The notes under the pieces: model-generated
What the model saw: only the letters and a program-made list of their open reading frames with translations
Database searches by the model: none
What the model was told of the DNA's origin: nothing
From: Paenibacillus albidus
GTDB taxonomy: Bacteria; Bacillota; Bacilli; Paenibacillales; Paenibacillaceae
Assembly: GCF_014644435.1 (NCBI RefSeq)
Contig: NZ_BMKR01000021.1
Span: forward strand, 1-64,000
DNA: 64,000 nt
Reading direction: 5' to 3'
Position numbers and translations under genes: made by a program
Shown here: one piece after another, positions 1-8,022 of the stretch
Numbering within the stretch: the stretch's first letter is position 1
How the letters are laid out: every line of letters starts with the position of its first letter

Positions 1-2
1 CA

Positions 3-617
3 ACGCCGGTGGCAACACCGACACCAACGCCGGTGGTAACACCGACACCAACGCCGGTGGTAACACCGACACCAACGCCGGTGGCAACACCGACACCAAC
101 GCCGGTGGTAACACCGACACCAACGCCGGTGGTAACGCCAACACCAACGCCAGTGGTAACACCAGCGCCAACGCCGGAGGTAACACCGGCACCAGGCTCA
201 GGAGTACCTTCAATACCAGTATCAAGCCCGACAGCCACACCTATAATCGGGACTATAGTGATTGAAGATGAACCTGTTCCGGCTGGACCTGTAGCAACAG
301 AGACACCGACACCGACGCCAACGCCAACACCAACACCGGTGGTGACACCGACACCAGCGCCGGGCGATGACATCATCGTGATCGATGAAGATCCGGTGCC
401 GTTCGGTCCTGCTGACCCAGTTACACCGACCCCGTCACCTTCACCGGCTCCTGCCGATACTGTGGTGCCAGATGAGGATATGCCGCTGGGAGGTCCGCCT
501 GTAGCTCAGCTGCCAAAGACAGGAGAATCCAGTCCGGCGCCGTATTACTTGGCAGGTCTTGGATTGGCCGCGTTAGGATTATTGATGAGAACCCGCTTCT
601 CCAAAAAGAATAAATAA
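3..617 (+). CDS. LPXTG cell-wall-anchored protein, C-terminal part (5' end outside window)
   Basis: This is the C-terminal end of a surface protein covalently attached to peptidoglycan by a sortase. The visible part starts with Pro/Thr repeats (PVVTPTPT, 8 residues each). Three related acidic segments follow ([34 protein letters not shown]), separated by further PT-rich linkers. The end is a textbook sorting signal: LPKTGE, a hydrophobic stretch ([15 protein letters not shown]) and a basic tail (RTRFSKKNK). The reading frame is open to the window edge, so the start codon and functional domains lie upstream. The visible region is probably a wall-spanning stalk. The role of the missing N-terminal part cannot be told. 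Confidence 0.9.
   Translation, partial: TPVATPTPTPVVTPTPTPVVTPTPTPVATPTPTPVVTPTPTPVVTPTPTPVVTPAPTPEVTPAPGSGVPSIPVSSPTATPIIGTIVIEDEPVPAGPVATETPTPTPTPTPTPVVTPTPAPGDDIIVIDEDPVPFGPADPVTPTPSPSPAPADTVVPDEDMPLGGPPVAQLPKTGESSPAPYYLAGLGLAALGLLMRTRFSKKNK
6..197 (+). repeat. 24-bp tandem repeat coding for Pro/Thr octapeptides
   Basis: Eight consecutive 24-bp units are visible, each beginning CCGGTGG or a close variant and coding PVVTPTPT or PVATPTPT. They become more diverged toward 197, and the array continues leftwards out of the window. The unit length is a multiple of three, so copy-number change would alter stalk length without breaking the frame. Confidence 0.85.
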
Positions 618-630
618 TCACTTCACAGCA

Positions 631-677
631 AAGAGCCGCCTTCGGAGTATCTAATCCGGAGGGCGGCTCTTTTTTTA
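631..677 (+). terminator. Rho-independent terminator of the LPXTG gene
   Basis: AGAGCCGCC with a following TTCGGA pairs with TCCGGA and GGCGGCTCT around an 8-nt loop. A run of seven T follows. Confidence 0.9.
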
Positions 678-787
678 GGTTCCGCTATTAGTCGAAAGGC
701 AGCATTTTGGCGCTGCCTGTGGGCATGTTATACTATTTTTACTGTTGTTCTCAAGCACATATCAAACTGGAAAAGGGGAGAACCCCA

Positions 788-1732
788 TTGCTATGGATCA
801 TCATTATTCTCGCTGTAATCTTAGTTAGCGCTGCAGCTGTTACTTACGCCGGGTTCTTTTTCTATGGAGTGGCTGTCAAGCGGGCATCCAAAGAGTTCCT
901 GGCCAAAAATGTAGACTTAAAAGCCGATCCTCCGGTTGCCGGGGCTTCATGGGGAGAAGGGAAAAGCTGGATCTCCCGCCAACAGTTTAGAAACCTTGAA
1001 ATGATCTCGGATGACGGGCTGGTGCTGAAGGGGTACTATCTTGCATCGGACCGTGCAGAAGGCCGTACGGTTATCATTGCCCATGGATATTCAGGACAAG
1101 GCAAGGATATGGGGGCTTATGCCAAATTCTATGCAGAAAAACTGGGCTATAACGTGCTGATTCCCGATGCCCGGGGGCACGGAAGCAGCGGGGGCAGTTA
1201 TATCGGCTTCGGCTGGCCGGAGCGCCGTGATTATGTGCGGTGGATTCAGCTTATGATTGAAGAGAACGGGCCGGATTCGCAAATTGTCCTGCATGGGGTA
1301 TCCATGGGCGGAGCGACCGTACTGTCTACTTCGGGAGAAGAGCTGCCGCCGCAGGTCAAGGCCATCGTCTCTGACTGTGCGTTCTCTTCGGTGCAAGCCC
1401 AGTTGTCCTACCAGCTGCGGCGTATGTACCGTCTGCCAAGCTTCCCGTTTGTCCAGAGTGCCAGCCTGGTTACCCGTATGAAAGCAGGGTATTCCTTCGG
1501 CGAAGCTTCTGCTCTGAAACAGGTACGGAAGACCCGGATTCCGATTCTGTTTATTCACGGAGACAAGGACACATTTGTACCTTTTTTCATGATGGATGAG
1601 TTGTATGAGGCCTGCGGGAGTCCCAAGGAGAAATTCGTAGTGCCGGGTGCCGGCCATGGTTATGCGTATGATACGGATAATGCCGCTTATATAGACAGAG
1701 TTGCCGGTTTTGTTACTAAATATGTGCATTAA
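788..1732 (+). CDS. Membrane-anchored alpha/beta hydrolase (serine lipase/esterase type)
   Basis: A predicted hydrolase of 314 residues acting at the outer face of the membrane. The TTG start at 788 is chosen because AAAAGGGGAG lies 7 nt upstream; an earlier in-frame TTG has no such site. One N-terminal membrane helix (about residues 3-25) is followed by the hydrolase fold: an oxyanion-region HGYSGQG, the nucleophile elbow GVSMGG with Ser172, an acid in HGDKD and the catalytic His in GAGHGY. This pattern matches the BAAT/DUF1100-like alpha/beta hydrolases that sit beside the membrane in Bacillales. The substrate is unknown. The gene is monocistronic, with terminators on both sides. Confidence 0.85.
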   Translation: MLWIIIILAVILVSAAAVTYAGFFFYGVAVKRASKEFLAKNVDLKADPPVAGASWGEGKSWISRQQFRNLEMISDDGLVLKGYYLASDRAEGRTVIIAHGYSGQGKDMGAYAKFYAEKLGYNVLIPDARGHGSSGGSYIGFGWPERRDYVRWIQLMIEENGPDSQIVLHGVSMGGATVLSTSGEELPPQVKAIVSDCAFSSVQAQLSYQLRRMYRLPSFPFVQSASLVTRMKAGYSFGEASALKQVRKTRIPILFIHGDKDTFVPFFMMDELYEACGSPKEKFVVPGAGHGYAYDTDNAAYIDRVAGFVTKYVH

Positions 1733-1761
1733 TAAATGCTAATCTAACCCCTGAACGTAGA

Positions 1762-1806
1762 CAGAGCCCGATATCCGCCAGCAGCGGTTATCGGGCTCTT
1801 ATATTC
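1762..1806 (+). terminator. Rho-independent terminator after the hydrolase
   Basis: AGAGCCCGATA pairs with TATCGGGCTCT, followed by a T-rich TTATATTCTTT. Confidence 0.85.
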
Positions 1807-2119
1807 TTTCCACACATGAGTGGCTTCCCTGAGCAGAAGAGGGATAACGCACACATGCCTTCTCGTTATATCCAATCCCCGCCGTTCGTGAGCAACGGGT
1901 GTATAATCCCTTGTTATTTCCAGCAGCCGTGTGGCGAGAGAAATCCTTCCAATACGACAAAAGCCCTACCTCTCTTTTGTCCTTGCGGCTCCATTGACCG
2001 CGCCAGTGTGAATCGGAATGCTATGTTTGAATTTAGTCTCATAAAAAGGAAGAGTACTGCAAGAAAACGTAAGGTTTTGTGTCCAAAATGCCGATAAATA
2101 GAATAAAAAATGGATCGGC
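1807..2119 (+). other. Gene-free stretch
   Basis: I see no gene here. Short open frames exist on both strands but lack ribosome sites and protein-like composition. No repeat or RNA motif was recognised. Confidence 0.6.
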
Positions 2120-2153
2120 TTGACATCTTCTTGATGGGAAAAGATATACGGAA
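2120..2153 (+). promoter_or_regulatory. Candidate distal promoter of the EET operon
   Basis: A perfect -35 TTGACA at 2120-2125 is followed 17 to 19 nt later by GATATA or TATACG as a weak -10. If used, transcription would start near 2155 and give eetA a leader of about 280 nt containing the folded region at 2203-2345. Confidence 0.4.
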
Positions 2154-2202
2154 AATCAATATTTCTATATTATAACACATGATTTGTATTTTGGCAATAA
2201 GT

Positions 2203-2345
2203 GTAGCTTTAACTTAGGGAGCGGACAGGTTGGCTTGCGCAGGCAGGCTGGAGACGGGGAACCTATGAATTTACACGTAGCAGAAAACTTACCCGGATCA
2301 AGCGGGATAAGCTAACGTGCCTATTTTGTGAACCCTGCCGTTTAT
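2203..2345 (+). other. Candidate structured leader RNA upstream of eetA
   Basis: A closing stem TAGCTT (near 2204) with AAGCTA (near 2308) encloses several smaller helices. They are AGGTT with AACCT, GCTT with AGGC, and CCCG with CGGG. Short blocks (GGGGAACC, CCCGGATC, AGCTAAC) recall the ydaO c-di-AMP riboswitch, but their order and spacing do not clearly fit. It does not resemble an FMN riboswitch. Class and function are unresolved. Confidence 0.3.
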
Positions 2346-2370
2346 ATTCGACAAATGACGACTCCCTTCA

Positions 2371-2399
2371 TTGAAGGATTGAAAGCGGGCCGTTATAAT
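2371..2399 (+). promoter_or_regulatory. Promoter of the eetA operon
   Basis: TTGAAG at 2371-2376, a 17-nt spacer and a perfect TATAAT at 2394-2399. The predicted start near 2406 leaves a short leader before eetA. A ResD-like 9-mer TTTGTGAAC lies upstream at 2325-2333. Confidence 0.7.
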
Positions 2400-2439
2400 T
2401 AATGAGTCGGATTTTAATTAAAAAATAAGGGAGATCTTT

Positions 2440-2829
2440 ATGAAACGCGCAGACGTGCTGCTGATTTCCATCGTTTTAGTTGCTGCGCTGGCTTTTCTCG
2501 CACCGAGGTGGTTTTCGGGCAATGACGATAAAGGTGGGCCTGGCCAGAATCTCGTGGCCAATGTGACGGTGGATGGCGAATTATTCCGGACTATTCAACT
2601 TACTAAGGAAGAACAAACGATTGAAATCCGTACAGACCGTGGCTATAACCTGTTGAAGGTGCATGATTATGGCATTGAAATGTACGAAGCGGATTGCCCG
2701 GATGAGGTATGTCTCGGGTTCGGCCATATTACCCGGCCCAAGCAGACTATTGTATGTCTGCCGCACCGTGTATTAGTGGAGATTGCCAGCTCGGCGGGGG
2801 AGGATGAAGTAGATGCCTATGTCCAGTAG
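2440..2829 (+). CDS. eetA: EetA-like NusG domain II protein of the extracellular electron transfer locus
   Basis: A 129-residue protein with one N-terminal membrane helix (about residues 5-23) and an extracytoplasmic NusG domain II fold (about 40-125). The domain contains the conserved stretch YEADCPDEVCLGFGHI and the end IVCLPHRVLVEI. The ATG follows AAGGGAGA. Proteins of this family pair with Gx-type membrane proteins. In Listeria the equivalent pair is EetA/EetB, needed for flavin-based extracellular electron transfer. Here it is the first gene of an eight-gene run that also holds a prenyltransferase, with pplA and ndh2 nearby. Two Cys residues in the conserved block could be redox-active or structural; which is not known. 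Confidence 0.75.
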   Translation: MKRADVLLISIVLVAALAFLAPRWFSGNDDKGGPGQNLVANVTVDGELFRTIQLTKEEQTIEIRTDRGYNLLKVHDYGIEMYEADCPDEVCLGFGHITRPKQTIVCLPHRVLVEIASSAGEDEVDAYVQ

Positions 2830-3364
2830 TGAATCGGCGGCCGCTCTGAAAAGAACGGTAATCATCGCGATTTTTGCGGCGGTTGCTGTAGTGCTCAGCA
2901 TAGTGGAAGCGCAGATTCCACTGGTCGGGATGGGACTGATGCCCGGTGCCAAGCTGGGGTTTGCCAACATTATGGTCTTGACCTGTATTTATTTTTTACG
3001 CGGGCGTGACGCTTTTGTACTGGTGATATTAAAGACCCTGCTGACGGCCTTTTTGCTGGGTACGTTCTCGAGTTTGCTCTTCAGTTTGTTCGGCTCCATT
3101 CTCAGCTTTGTTGTGATGTTCCTGCTGGTACGGCTTGGCGGCAAAAAGTTCAGCCTGATTGGGATCAGTATTGCCGGCGGACTGGCTCACAATGCGGGCC
3201 AGCTGCTGGCCGCGGCGATGGTCTTTGATTCCATGAGCATTTTGTACTATCTGCCGGTGCTGCTGATTACCGGGCTGGTAACAGGAATTGCCGTTGGTTT
3301 TGCAGTCCGTTATCTGGTGGCGTCGTTGTCCAAAATATCGCTGTTTGAAGAGTTTCTGGATTAA
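2813..3364 (+). CDS. eetB: EetB-like Gx transporter family membrane protein
   Basis: A 183-residue integral membrane protein with five or six helices, of the Gx transporter family (often named heptaprenyl diphosphate synthase component I by transfer). It has the typical VEAQIPLVGMG and PGAKLGFANI segments after the first helix. The ATG at 2813 follows GGGGGAGG and overlaps eetA by 17 nt, so translation is probably coupled. The family is fold-related to ECF transporter S components. The three following genes encode exactly the ECF energy-coupling module, which suggests EetB is the substrate-binding subunit. Substrate unknown: a flavin, a prenyl compound or another EET precursor are inferences only. 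Confidence 0.75.
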   Translation: MPMSSSESAAALKRTVIIAIFAAVAVVLSIVEAQIPLVGMGLMPGAKLGFANIMVLTCIYFLRGRDAFVLVILKTLLTAFLLGTFSSLLFSLFGSILSFVVMFLLVRLGGKKFSLIGISIAGGLAHNAGQLLAAAMVFDSMSILYYLPVLLITGLVTGIAVGFAVRYLVASLSKISLFEEFLD

Positions 3365-3393
3365 ACGCTCAAGGCAACGGAAGGATGACTAAC

Positions 3394-4266
3394 ATGAATG
3401 AAACGTACAGACCGGTTCACGCAGCGGCCGGGGAGGAACAAATCTCCGTCTCTCTGAAGGAGGTGTCCTTCGGATACGACCCGGAGCACCCGATCCTGCA
3501 GGACATCACGCTCGCCGTTCCTCAGGGGCAATGGGTCAGTATTGTAGGGCCCAACGGCTGCGGCAAATCCACGCTGGTTAAGCTGCTGAATGCCCTGCTG
3601 CCCAAAAGTGGCGGAGAGATCGTGATCTGCGGCCATAAGCTTGAAGAAGAGACAATATCCGACATCCGGCAGTGCATAGGCATGGTGTTCCAGAATCCCG
3701 ATAACCAGTTTATTGGGGCTACTGTGGAAGAGGATATCCTGTTCGGCCTGGAAGGCCTGTGTTTGCCTTACGCGGAGATGGAGAGCCGCCTGCATGTTTA
3801 TGCCGCGAAGCTGGGGATAGACCATCTGATGTCCAAACATCCGGGAGAGCTGTCCGGAGGCCAGAAGCAGCGTGTTGCCATCGCGTCCATTCTTGCCATG
3901 GAGCCAGGCATCGTCATCTTTGACGAGGCCTCTTCCATGTTGGATGAAGGAAGCCGGAATGAGCTGCTGGGTATTTTGCAGGAGATGCGTACTGAAGGGA
4001 AATATACCATCCTGATGATCACGCATGATGCGGATGAAATTCTGGCAGCAGATCGTGTGGTGGCGCTGGCCGGAGGCCAGATTATAGCAGACGTCACTCC
4101 GGAAGAGCTGTTCCGCGACGAGGTGCTCCTTGCGGAATGCCACCTGCAGATGCCTTATCCTTGGCGGCTTGCCCGTGAATTGCACAGACGTGGTATCGAT
4201 GCCGGTGTTGCCGCCGATGAAAAGGAGCTTATAGACAGGATATGGCCATTCAACTACAACAAGTAA
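3394..4266 (+). CDS. ecfA1: ECF transporter ATPase, first subunit (EcfA1-like)
   Basis: An ABC ATPase of 290 residues powering an energy-coupling-factor importer. Visible motifs are Walker A GPNGCGKST, Q-loop FQNPDNQF, signature LSGGQKQR, Walker B VIFDEASS and a His switch in ITHDAD. FQNPDNQF is typical of the CbiO/EcfA group. The second ATG at 3394 is preferred because GGAAGG lies 9 nt upstream, while the first at 3385 abuts it. The gene follows eetB by about 30 nt and overlaps the next ATPase. Firmicutes usually carry the shared ecfA1A2T set in a ribosomal-protein neighbourhood. A copy placed inside an EET operon looks dedicated, but whether another copy exists cannot be seen here. Confidence 0.85.
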   Translation: MNETYRPVHAAAGEEQISVSLKEVSFGYDPEHPILQDITLAVPQGQWVSIVGPNGCGKSTLVKLLNALLPKSGGEIVICGHKLEEETISDIRQCIGMVFQNPDNQFIGATVEEDILFGLEGLCLPYAEMESRLHVYAAKLGIDHLMSKHPGELSGGQKQRVAIASILAMEPGIVIFDEASSMLDEGSRNELLGILQEMRTEGKYTILMITHDADEILAADRVVALAGGQIIADVTPEELFRDEVLLAECHLQMPYPWRLARELHRRGIDAGVAADEKELIDRIWPFNYNK

Positions 4267-5138
4267 GCTACATTTATGCGGACCGGAGCCTTTGGAAGCA
4301 GACTGCGCTCCATGACATTGATCTCGCGGTTCCGCAAGGCTCCATGGTGGGGATTGCCGGGGCGACGGGCTCCGGCAAATCGACGCTGCTGCAGCTGTTC
4401 AACGGCATTCTGAAACCGACCGGGGGCAGTGTGAGGGTGCTGGATGTTACGATAAAGGCCGGAGAGAAGTCGCCCAAGCTGCTGCCGCTGCGGCGGCGGG
4501 TTGGACTGGTGTTTCAATTCCCGGAACAGCAAATGTTCGAGGAGACTGTCGAGAAGGACTTGTGTTTTGGGCCGCTGAATTTTGGCCTGAGTCTGGAGGA
4601 GGCCAAGGAACGTGCACACCGTGCGCTGCTGGATATGGGCCTGGACCCGGCGCTGCTGGCGCGCAATCCGTTCAAGCTGAGCGGCGGGCAGATGCGCAAA
4701 GCGGCGATTGCTTCCGTGCTGGCCATGGACCCGGACATTCTCGTGCTGGATGAGCCGACGGCGACGCTGGATCCGCTCAGCCGCGCGGAACTGATCACGC
4801 TGCTTGAACGGCTTTGCCGGGAACAGGGCCGGACGGTCATTATCGTGACTCACCGGATGGATGAGCTGCTTCCTTATGCGGACAGCTGGGTAGTCCTGGA
4901 GAAAGGCCGCAAGGCGTTTCAAGGCAGCGCCCAGGAGCTGGCCCGGGACCCGTTTATTCTCGAGCAGTGCGGACTGACCGTACCGCAGTCCCTGCGTTAC
5001 TGGCGGGCCGTCGCCGACCGTTTTGGGCTGGATAATGAAGCTCCATGCCTGACCGCCGAGAGCCTGGCGGAGCGGATCGCTTCCTTATGCGCACAGCCGG
5101 AAGAGGACGGCAGAGGGGAGAGGGATGGTTATGAATGA
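4242..5138 (+). CDS. ecfA2: ECF transporter ATPase, second subunit (EcfA2-like)
   Basis: The second ABC ATPase, 298 residues. Motifs are Walker A GATGSGKST, Q-loop FQFPEQQMFEETV, signature LSGGQMRK, Walker B LVLDEPTATLD and switch His in VTHRMD. FQFPEQQ is diagnostic of EcfA2, so the two ATPases form a heterodimer rather than being duplicates. The ATG at 4242 lies 25 nt inside ecfA1, and the stop at 5138 lies inside ecfT, giving tight translational coupling through the three-gene module. Confidence 0.88.
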   Translation: MAIQLQQVSYIYADRSLWKQTALHDIDLAVPQGSMVGIAGATGSGKSTLLQLFNGILKPTGGSVRVLDVTIKAGEKSPKLLPLRRRVGLVFQFPEQQMFEETVEKDLCFGPLNFGLSLEEAKERAHRALLDMGLDPALLARNPFKLSGGQMRKAAIASVLAMDPDILVLDEPTATLDPLSRAELITLLERLCREQGRTVIIVTHRMDELLPYADSWVVLEKGRKAFQGSAQELARDPFILEQCGLTVPQSLRYWRAVADRFGLDNEAPCLTAESLAERIASLCAQPEEDGRGERDGYE

Positions 5139-5922
5139 GAAGCTGCTGCTGGGCCGCAGTATAGAGACGGGATCATGGGTGCACAGGCTGGATGCACGCG
5201 CCAAACTTACCGGAATGATAGTATATGTGGCCATTATACTGTTGTCCCGTTCGTGGCTTGCCCTGGCACTGCTGGCGGTCTTTTCCTTGACAGTGATGGC
5301 TTCGACCCGCATTCCGCTGAAATATTTCATTAAAGCGGCCAAACCTCTGCGTTATCTGATGCTGTTTATCTTTATTGTACAGATGTTGTCCGTGAAGGAG
5401 GGGGCTGTCTGGTTCTCCGCCGGATCTTTTTCGCTGCATGAGGAGGGTTTGCGGCTGGGGGCCTTTTCGGTTATCCGGATGGTGTTCCTGATTACCTTCA
5501 CGGCACTGCTGACCTTCACCACAACGCCCGGCAAGCTGAATCAGGGGCTGGAGGGGATCCTGTCTCCATTTCGCAGGCTTGGCCTCTCGCCGGACCGCAT
5601 TACACTAATGATCAGCATTGCGCTGCGTTTCATACCGACAATACTGGATGAAGCACAGATTATCATGAAGGCGCAGGCTTCACGGGGGGCGGATCTGCAA
5701 GAGCTGTCCCTGAAGGAAAAGGCCAAGATGCTTGTATCCCTGCTGGTGCCCGTCATTTCCAGCGCATTCCGGCGGGCGCAGGATCTGGTCTATTCCATGG
5801 AGGCGCGTGGCTTCCGTATGGATGCCCGGCGCAGCCGCTATCACCGCCCGAAGTGGGGCGGGGCCGATACTGCTTTTATAGCGATGTTTGTGGTGCTTGG
5901 GATTGCCATAGTCATCCTGTAA
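5125..5922 (+). CDS. ecfT: ECF transporter transmembrane coupling protein (EcfT-like)
   Basis: A 265-residue protein of the CbiQ/EcfT family with about five membrane helices. Two cytoplasmic Ala-Arg-Gly-type motifs are visible (AQASRGAD and SMEARGF) that insert into the ATPase pair. The start may be 5125 or the in-frame ATG at 5131; GGGGAG lies 4 or 10 nt before them. With EcfA1 and EcfA2 it completes an ECF energizing module; the only candidate S component in the operon is EetB. Fifty-eight nt separate it from the U32 gene, with no terminator. Confidence 0.85.
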   Translation: MVMNEKLLLGRSIETGSWVHRLDARAKLTGMIVYVAIILLSRSWLALALLAVFSLTVMASTRIPLKYFIKAAKPLRYLMLFIFIVQMLSVKEGAVWFSAGSFSLHEEGLRLGAFSVIRMVFLITFTALLTFTTTPGKLNQGLEGILSPFRRLGLSPDRITLMISIALRFIPTILDEAQIIMKAQASRGADLQELSLKEKAKMLVSLLVPVISSAFRRAQDLVYSMEARGFRMDARRSRYHRPKWGGADTAFIAMFVVLGIAIVIL

Positions 5923-5980
5923 AGGCTATTACACGGAAATTTGGATTGTTTGATTTGAGAGTACAACGGGAGGGAACAAA

Positions 5981-7906
5981 ATGGCACGTTATTTTAATGG
6001 TAAAGAGATTGAACTACTCGCACCGGCCGGCACATTTGAAATTTTCAGGGAAGTGGTTAAGTCCCGCTGTGATGCCGTTTATTTTGGCGGACCGGTTCTT
6101 AATATGCGAATGATGCGCAAGGGATATAACCTGTCCCACGAGGAAATTGTGGAGGCACTGGATATCGCTCACCGGCTTAATAAAAAAGTGTATATCACTG
6201 TCAACAACCTGTTCAGCGAGGAGGATGTGGAAGAAGCCAGGGAGTATCTGCGGTTTCTGGATCATGCCCGCCCGGATGCGCTGATTGTACAGGACATGGC
6301 TGTGCTGGAGCTGATTCGCGAAATGGAGCTCACCGTACCCATTCACGCCTCAGTGATGATGAATGTGCACAACCTGGAGATGATTCACGCCTTACGTGAT
6401 CTCGGGGTGAGCAGGGTGGTGACGTCGCGGGAGATGGACTTGCAGACTGCCAAGCTGTTAGCCCAGGGCAGCGGCATGGAGCTGGAATATTTCGTGCACG
6501 GCGATATGTGCTCTGTCCACGGGGCGAACTGCTACTTTAGCTCCCAGGTATTCGGCATGAGCAGCAACCGGGGCAAATGTATGAAGCCTTGCCGCTGGGA
6601 TTACCGGATCAAACGGGACGGATATGTCTTTCCGGCTGAATACCCGCTGGCGGTCAAAGATATGTTCATGTATGAGCATCTCCCTGAACTGATTGAATCG
6701 GGGATTACCTCCTTCAAGATCGAAGGGCGGATGCGCGACAAGGAATTTATGGTGAGCCTGGCCAACAGCTATGGTGAAGCCATTGACCGTTACATTGATG
6801 ATCCGCTTGGCTTCGACCGTAGAGTGGACTCGAAAGAGTTGTACAAAAACCGCAAACGGGATTTTTCGACCGCCTATGCTTTTGGCAGACCGGGCTTGTC
6901 CAATATTAACCGCCGGTATGAAGGCACGGGTAAATTCTATAGTACTGGCAAAGTATTCAGTACCCCTACCGCAGAACGGGAGTTGTCGGAGGAGCGTGTG
7001 GAACAGCTGCGGGAACGATTGGCGGAAGCGGGCAGAGCCCCGCAAGGAAAGCCGGAGCTCGCGGTGCGTGTGAACAATATGGAACAAGCCCGGGTGGTAC
7101 TGGAGCAGGGCGTGGAGAATCTGTACCTGTCAGGCGATGTGTATGAGCCGGATCGGCCTTTTACGAAGAAAGACATACAAGAACTGGGTGCGCTCAAAGG
7201 GAATACCAAGCTGTATCTGGGCATGCCGCGGATGATGACAGAGCTGCATTTTGATATGTATGATCAGCTGCTGGGCGGAGAACGGCTGCCGATTGACGGA
7301 TTGCTGGTGACCAATCTGGGCGCGATCCGCCGTTACAGAACTTCGGGTTATGGCATGATCGGCGACGCTAATCTGAATGTGTACAATCATCTGTCCGCCG
7401 GACTTTATGCGGGGCTGGGCCTTACTAAGCTTACAGTTTCACCGGAGATGACTCTGGAGCATTTTACCGCTTTTACTTCCCGTTGTGAGCTGCCGCTGGA
7501 GGTTGTGGTGCATGGGACACCGGCTTTGATGTATATGGAGCATGATTTGGTTGAGAACACCGAAGTGATGGAGCCGATCGGCCAGGAAGACAATAGGTAT
7601 GTCAGCAACGATGTGCTCGTGCTCAAGACAGATCAAGGGGAGAATCCCGTATACCGCGACCAGTATGGACGTTGCCATCTATTATTCGCCAAGGAGCTCT
7701 GTTACCTGCCTATGCTGAATGAGATGAGCGGACTGGGCATATCCTGTTTCCGGATTGAGGGTGCGACTTATCACGCAGACCAACTTCGCGGCATTATTGC
7801 ATCCTATCAAAATAAACTGAATGGCCCCGATTCCGGCAGCGGGTTGCTCGGCGGTTTGCAGCCGGTGTATGCAGGGTTTACGCTTGGTTCGCTACAGTTC
7901 AATTAA
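5981..7906 (+). CDS. Peptidase U32-family iron-sulfur protein with two U32-like halves
   Basis: A 641-residue U32-family protein; the ATG follows GGGAGGG. Despite the family name, characterised members (TrhP/YrrN-YrrO, RlhA, UbiU/UbiV) are 4Fe-4S proteins for oxygen-independent hydroxylation of tRNA, rRNA or quinone rings. The N-terminal barrel starts with ELLAPAG and carries Cys177, Cys184, Cys200 and Cys204 in the segment VHGDMC...GKCMKPCRW, a fitting cluster site. The second half (about 350-620) looks like a degenerate copy: VVVHGTPALMYMEH stands where the first cluster Cys would be. The length approaches RlhA rather than the roughly 420-residue TrhP form. Position in an EET operon hints at a quinone-related task, but RNA hydroxylation is equally possible. 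Confidence 0.8.
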   Translation: MARYFNGKEIELLAPAGTFEIFREVVKSRCDAVYFGGPVLNMRMMRKGYNLSHEEIVEALDIAHRLNKKVYITVNNLFSEEDVEEAREYLRFLDHARPDALIVQDMAVLELIREMELTVPIHASVMMNVHNLEMIHALRDLGVSRVVTSREMDLQTAKLLAQGSGMELEYFVHGDMCSVHGANCYFSSQVFGMSSNRGKCMKPCRWDYRIKRDGYVFPAEYPLAVKDMFMYEHLPELIESGITSFKIEGRMRDKEFMVSLANSYGEAIDRYIDDPLGFDRRVDSKELYKNRKRDFSTAYAFGRPGLSNINRRYEGTGKFYSTGKVFSTPTAERELSEERVEQLRERLAEAGRAPQGKPELAVRVNNMEQARVVLEQGVENLYLSGDVYEPDRPFTKKDIQELGALKGNTKLYLGMPRMMTELHFDMYDQLLGGERLPIDGLLVTNLGAIRRYRTSGYGMIGDANLNVYNHLSAGLYAGLGLTKLTVSPEMTLEHFTAFTSRCELPLEVVVHGTPALMYMEHDLVENTEVMEPIGQEDNRYVSNDVLVLKTDQGENPVYRDQYGRCHLLFAKELCYLPMLNEMSGLGISCFRIEGATYHADQLRGIIASYQNKLNGPDSGSGLLGGLQPVYAGFTLGSLQFN

Positions 7907-7960
7907 TGTTCTTAAAATTTGAAATATACGAGTCCGATTAGATTCAGCAATATGTTACAC

Positions 7961-7993
7961 TATAGTAAGTTATTAATTTCACAAAGTTTGTGA
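7961..7993 (+). promoter_or_regulatory. Candidate internal promoter and operator before the aminotransferase
   Basis: A -10-like TATAGT at 7961-7966 is followed at 7979-7993 by a perfect inverted repeat, TCACAAA and TTTGTGA around one G. The -35 is weak. The palindrome would sit just after the start point, a usual repressor position. The binding protein is unknown; it does not match the Rex or FNR orientation. Confidence 0.45.
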
Positions 7994-8022
7994 TATTCGG
8001 ATTGGAAAGTGAGGGTTCGCTC

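Noticed and set aside
1816-2180. Overlapping open frames upstream of the EET operon
   Set aside because: No ribosome sites, no protein-like composition, and they overlap promoter-like DNA on opposite strands.
2203-2345. FMN riboswitch for the EET operon
   Set aside because: None of the conserved RFN blocks can be aligned, although a flavin-responsive element would have fitted the genes.
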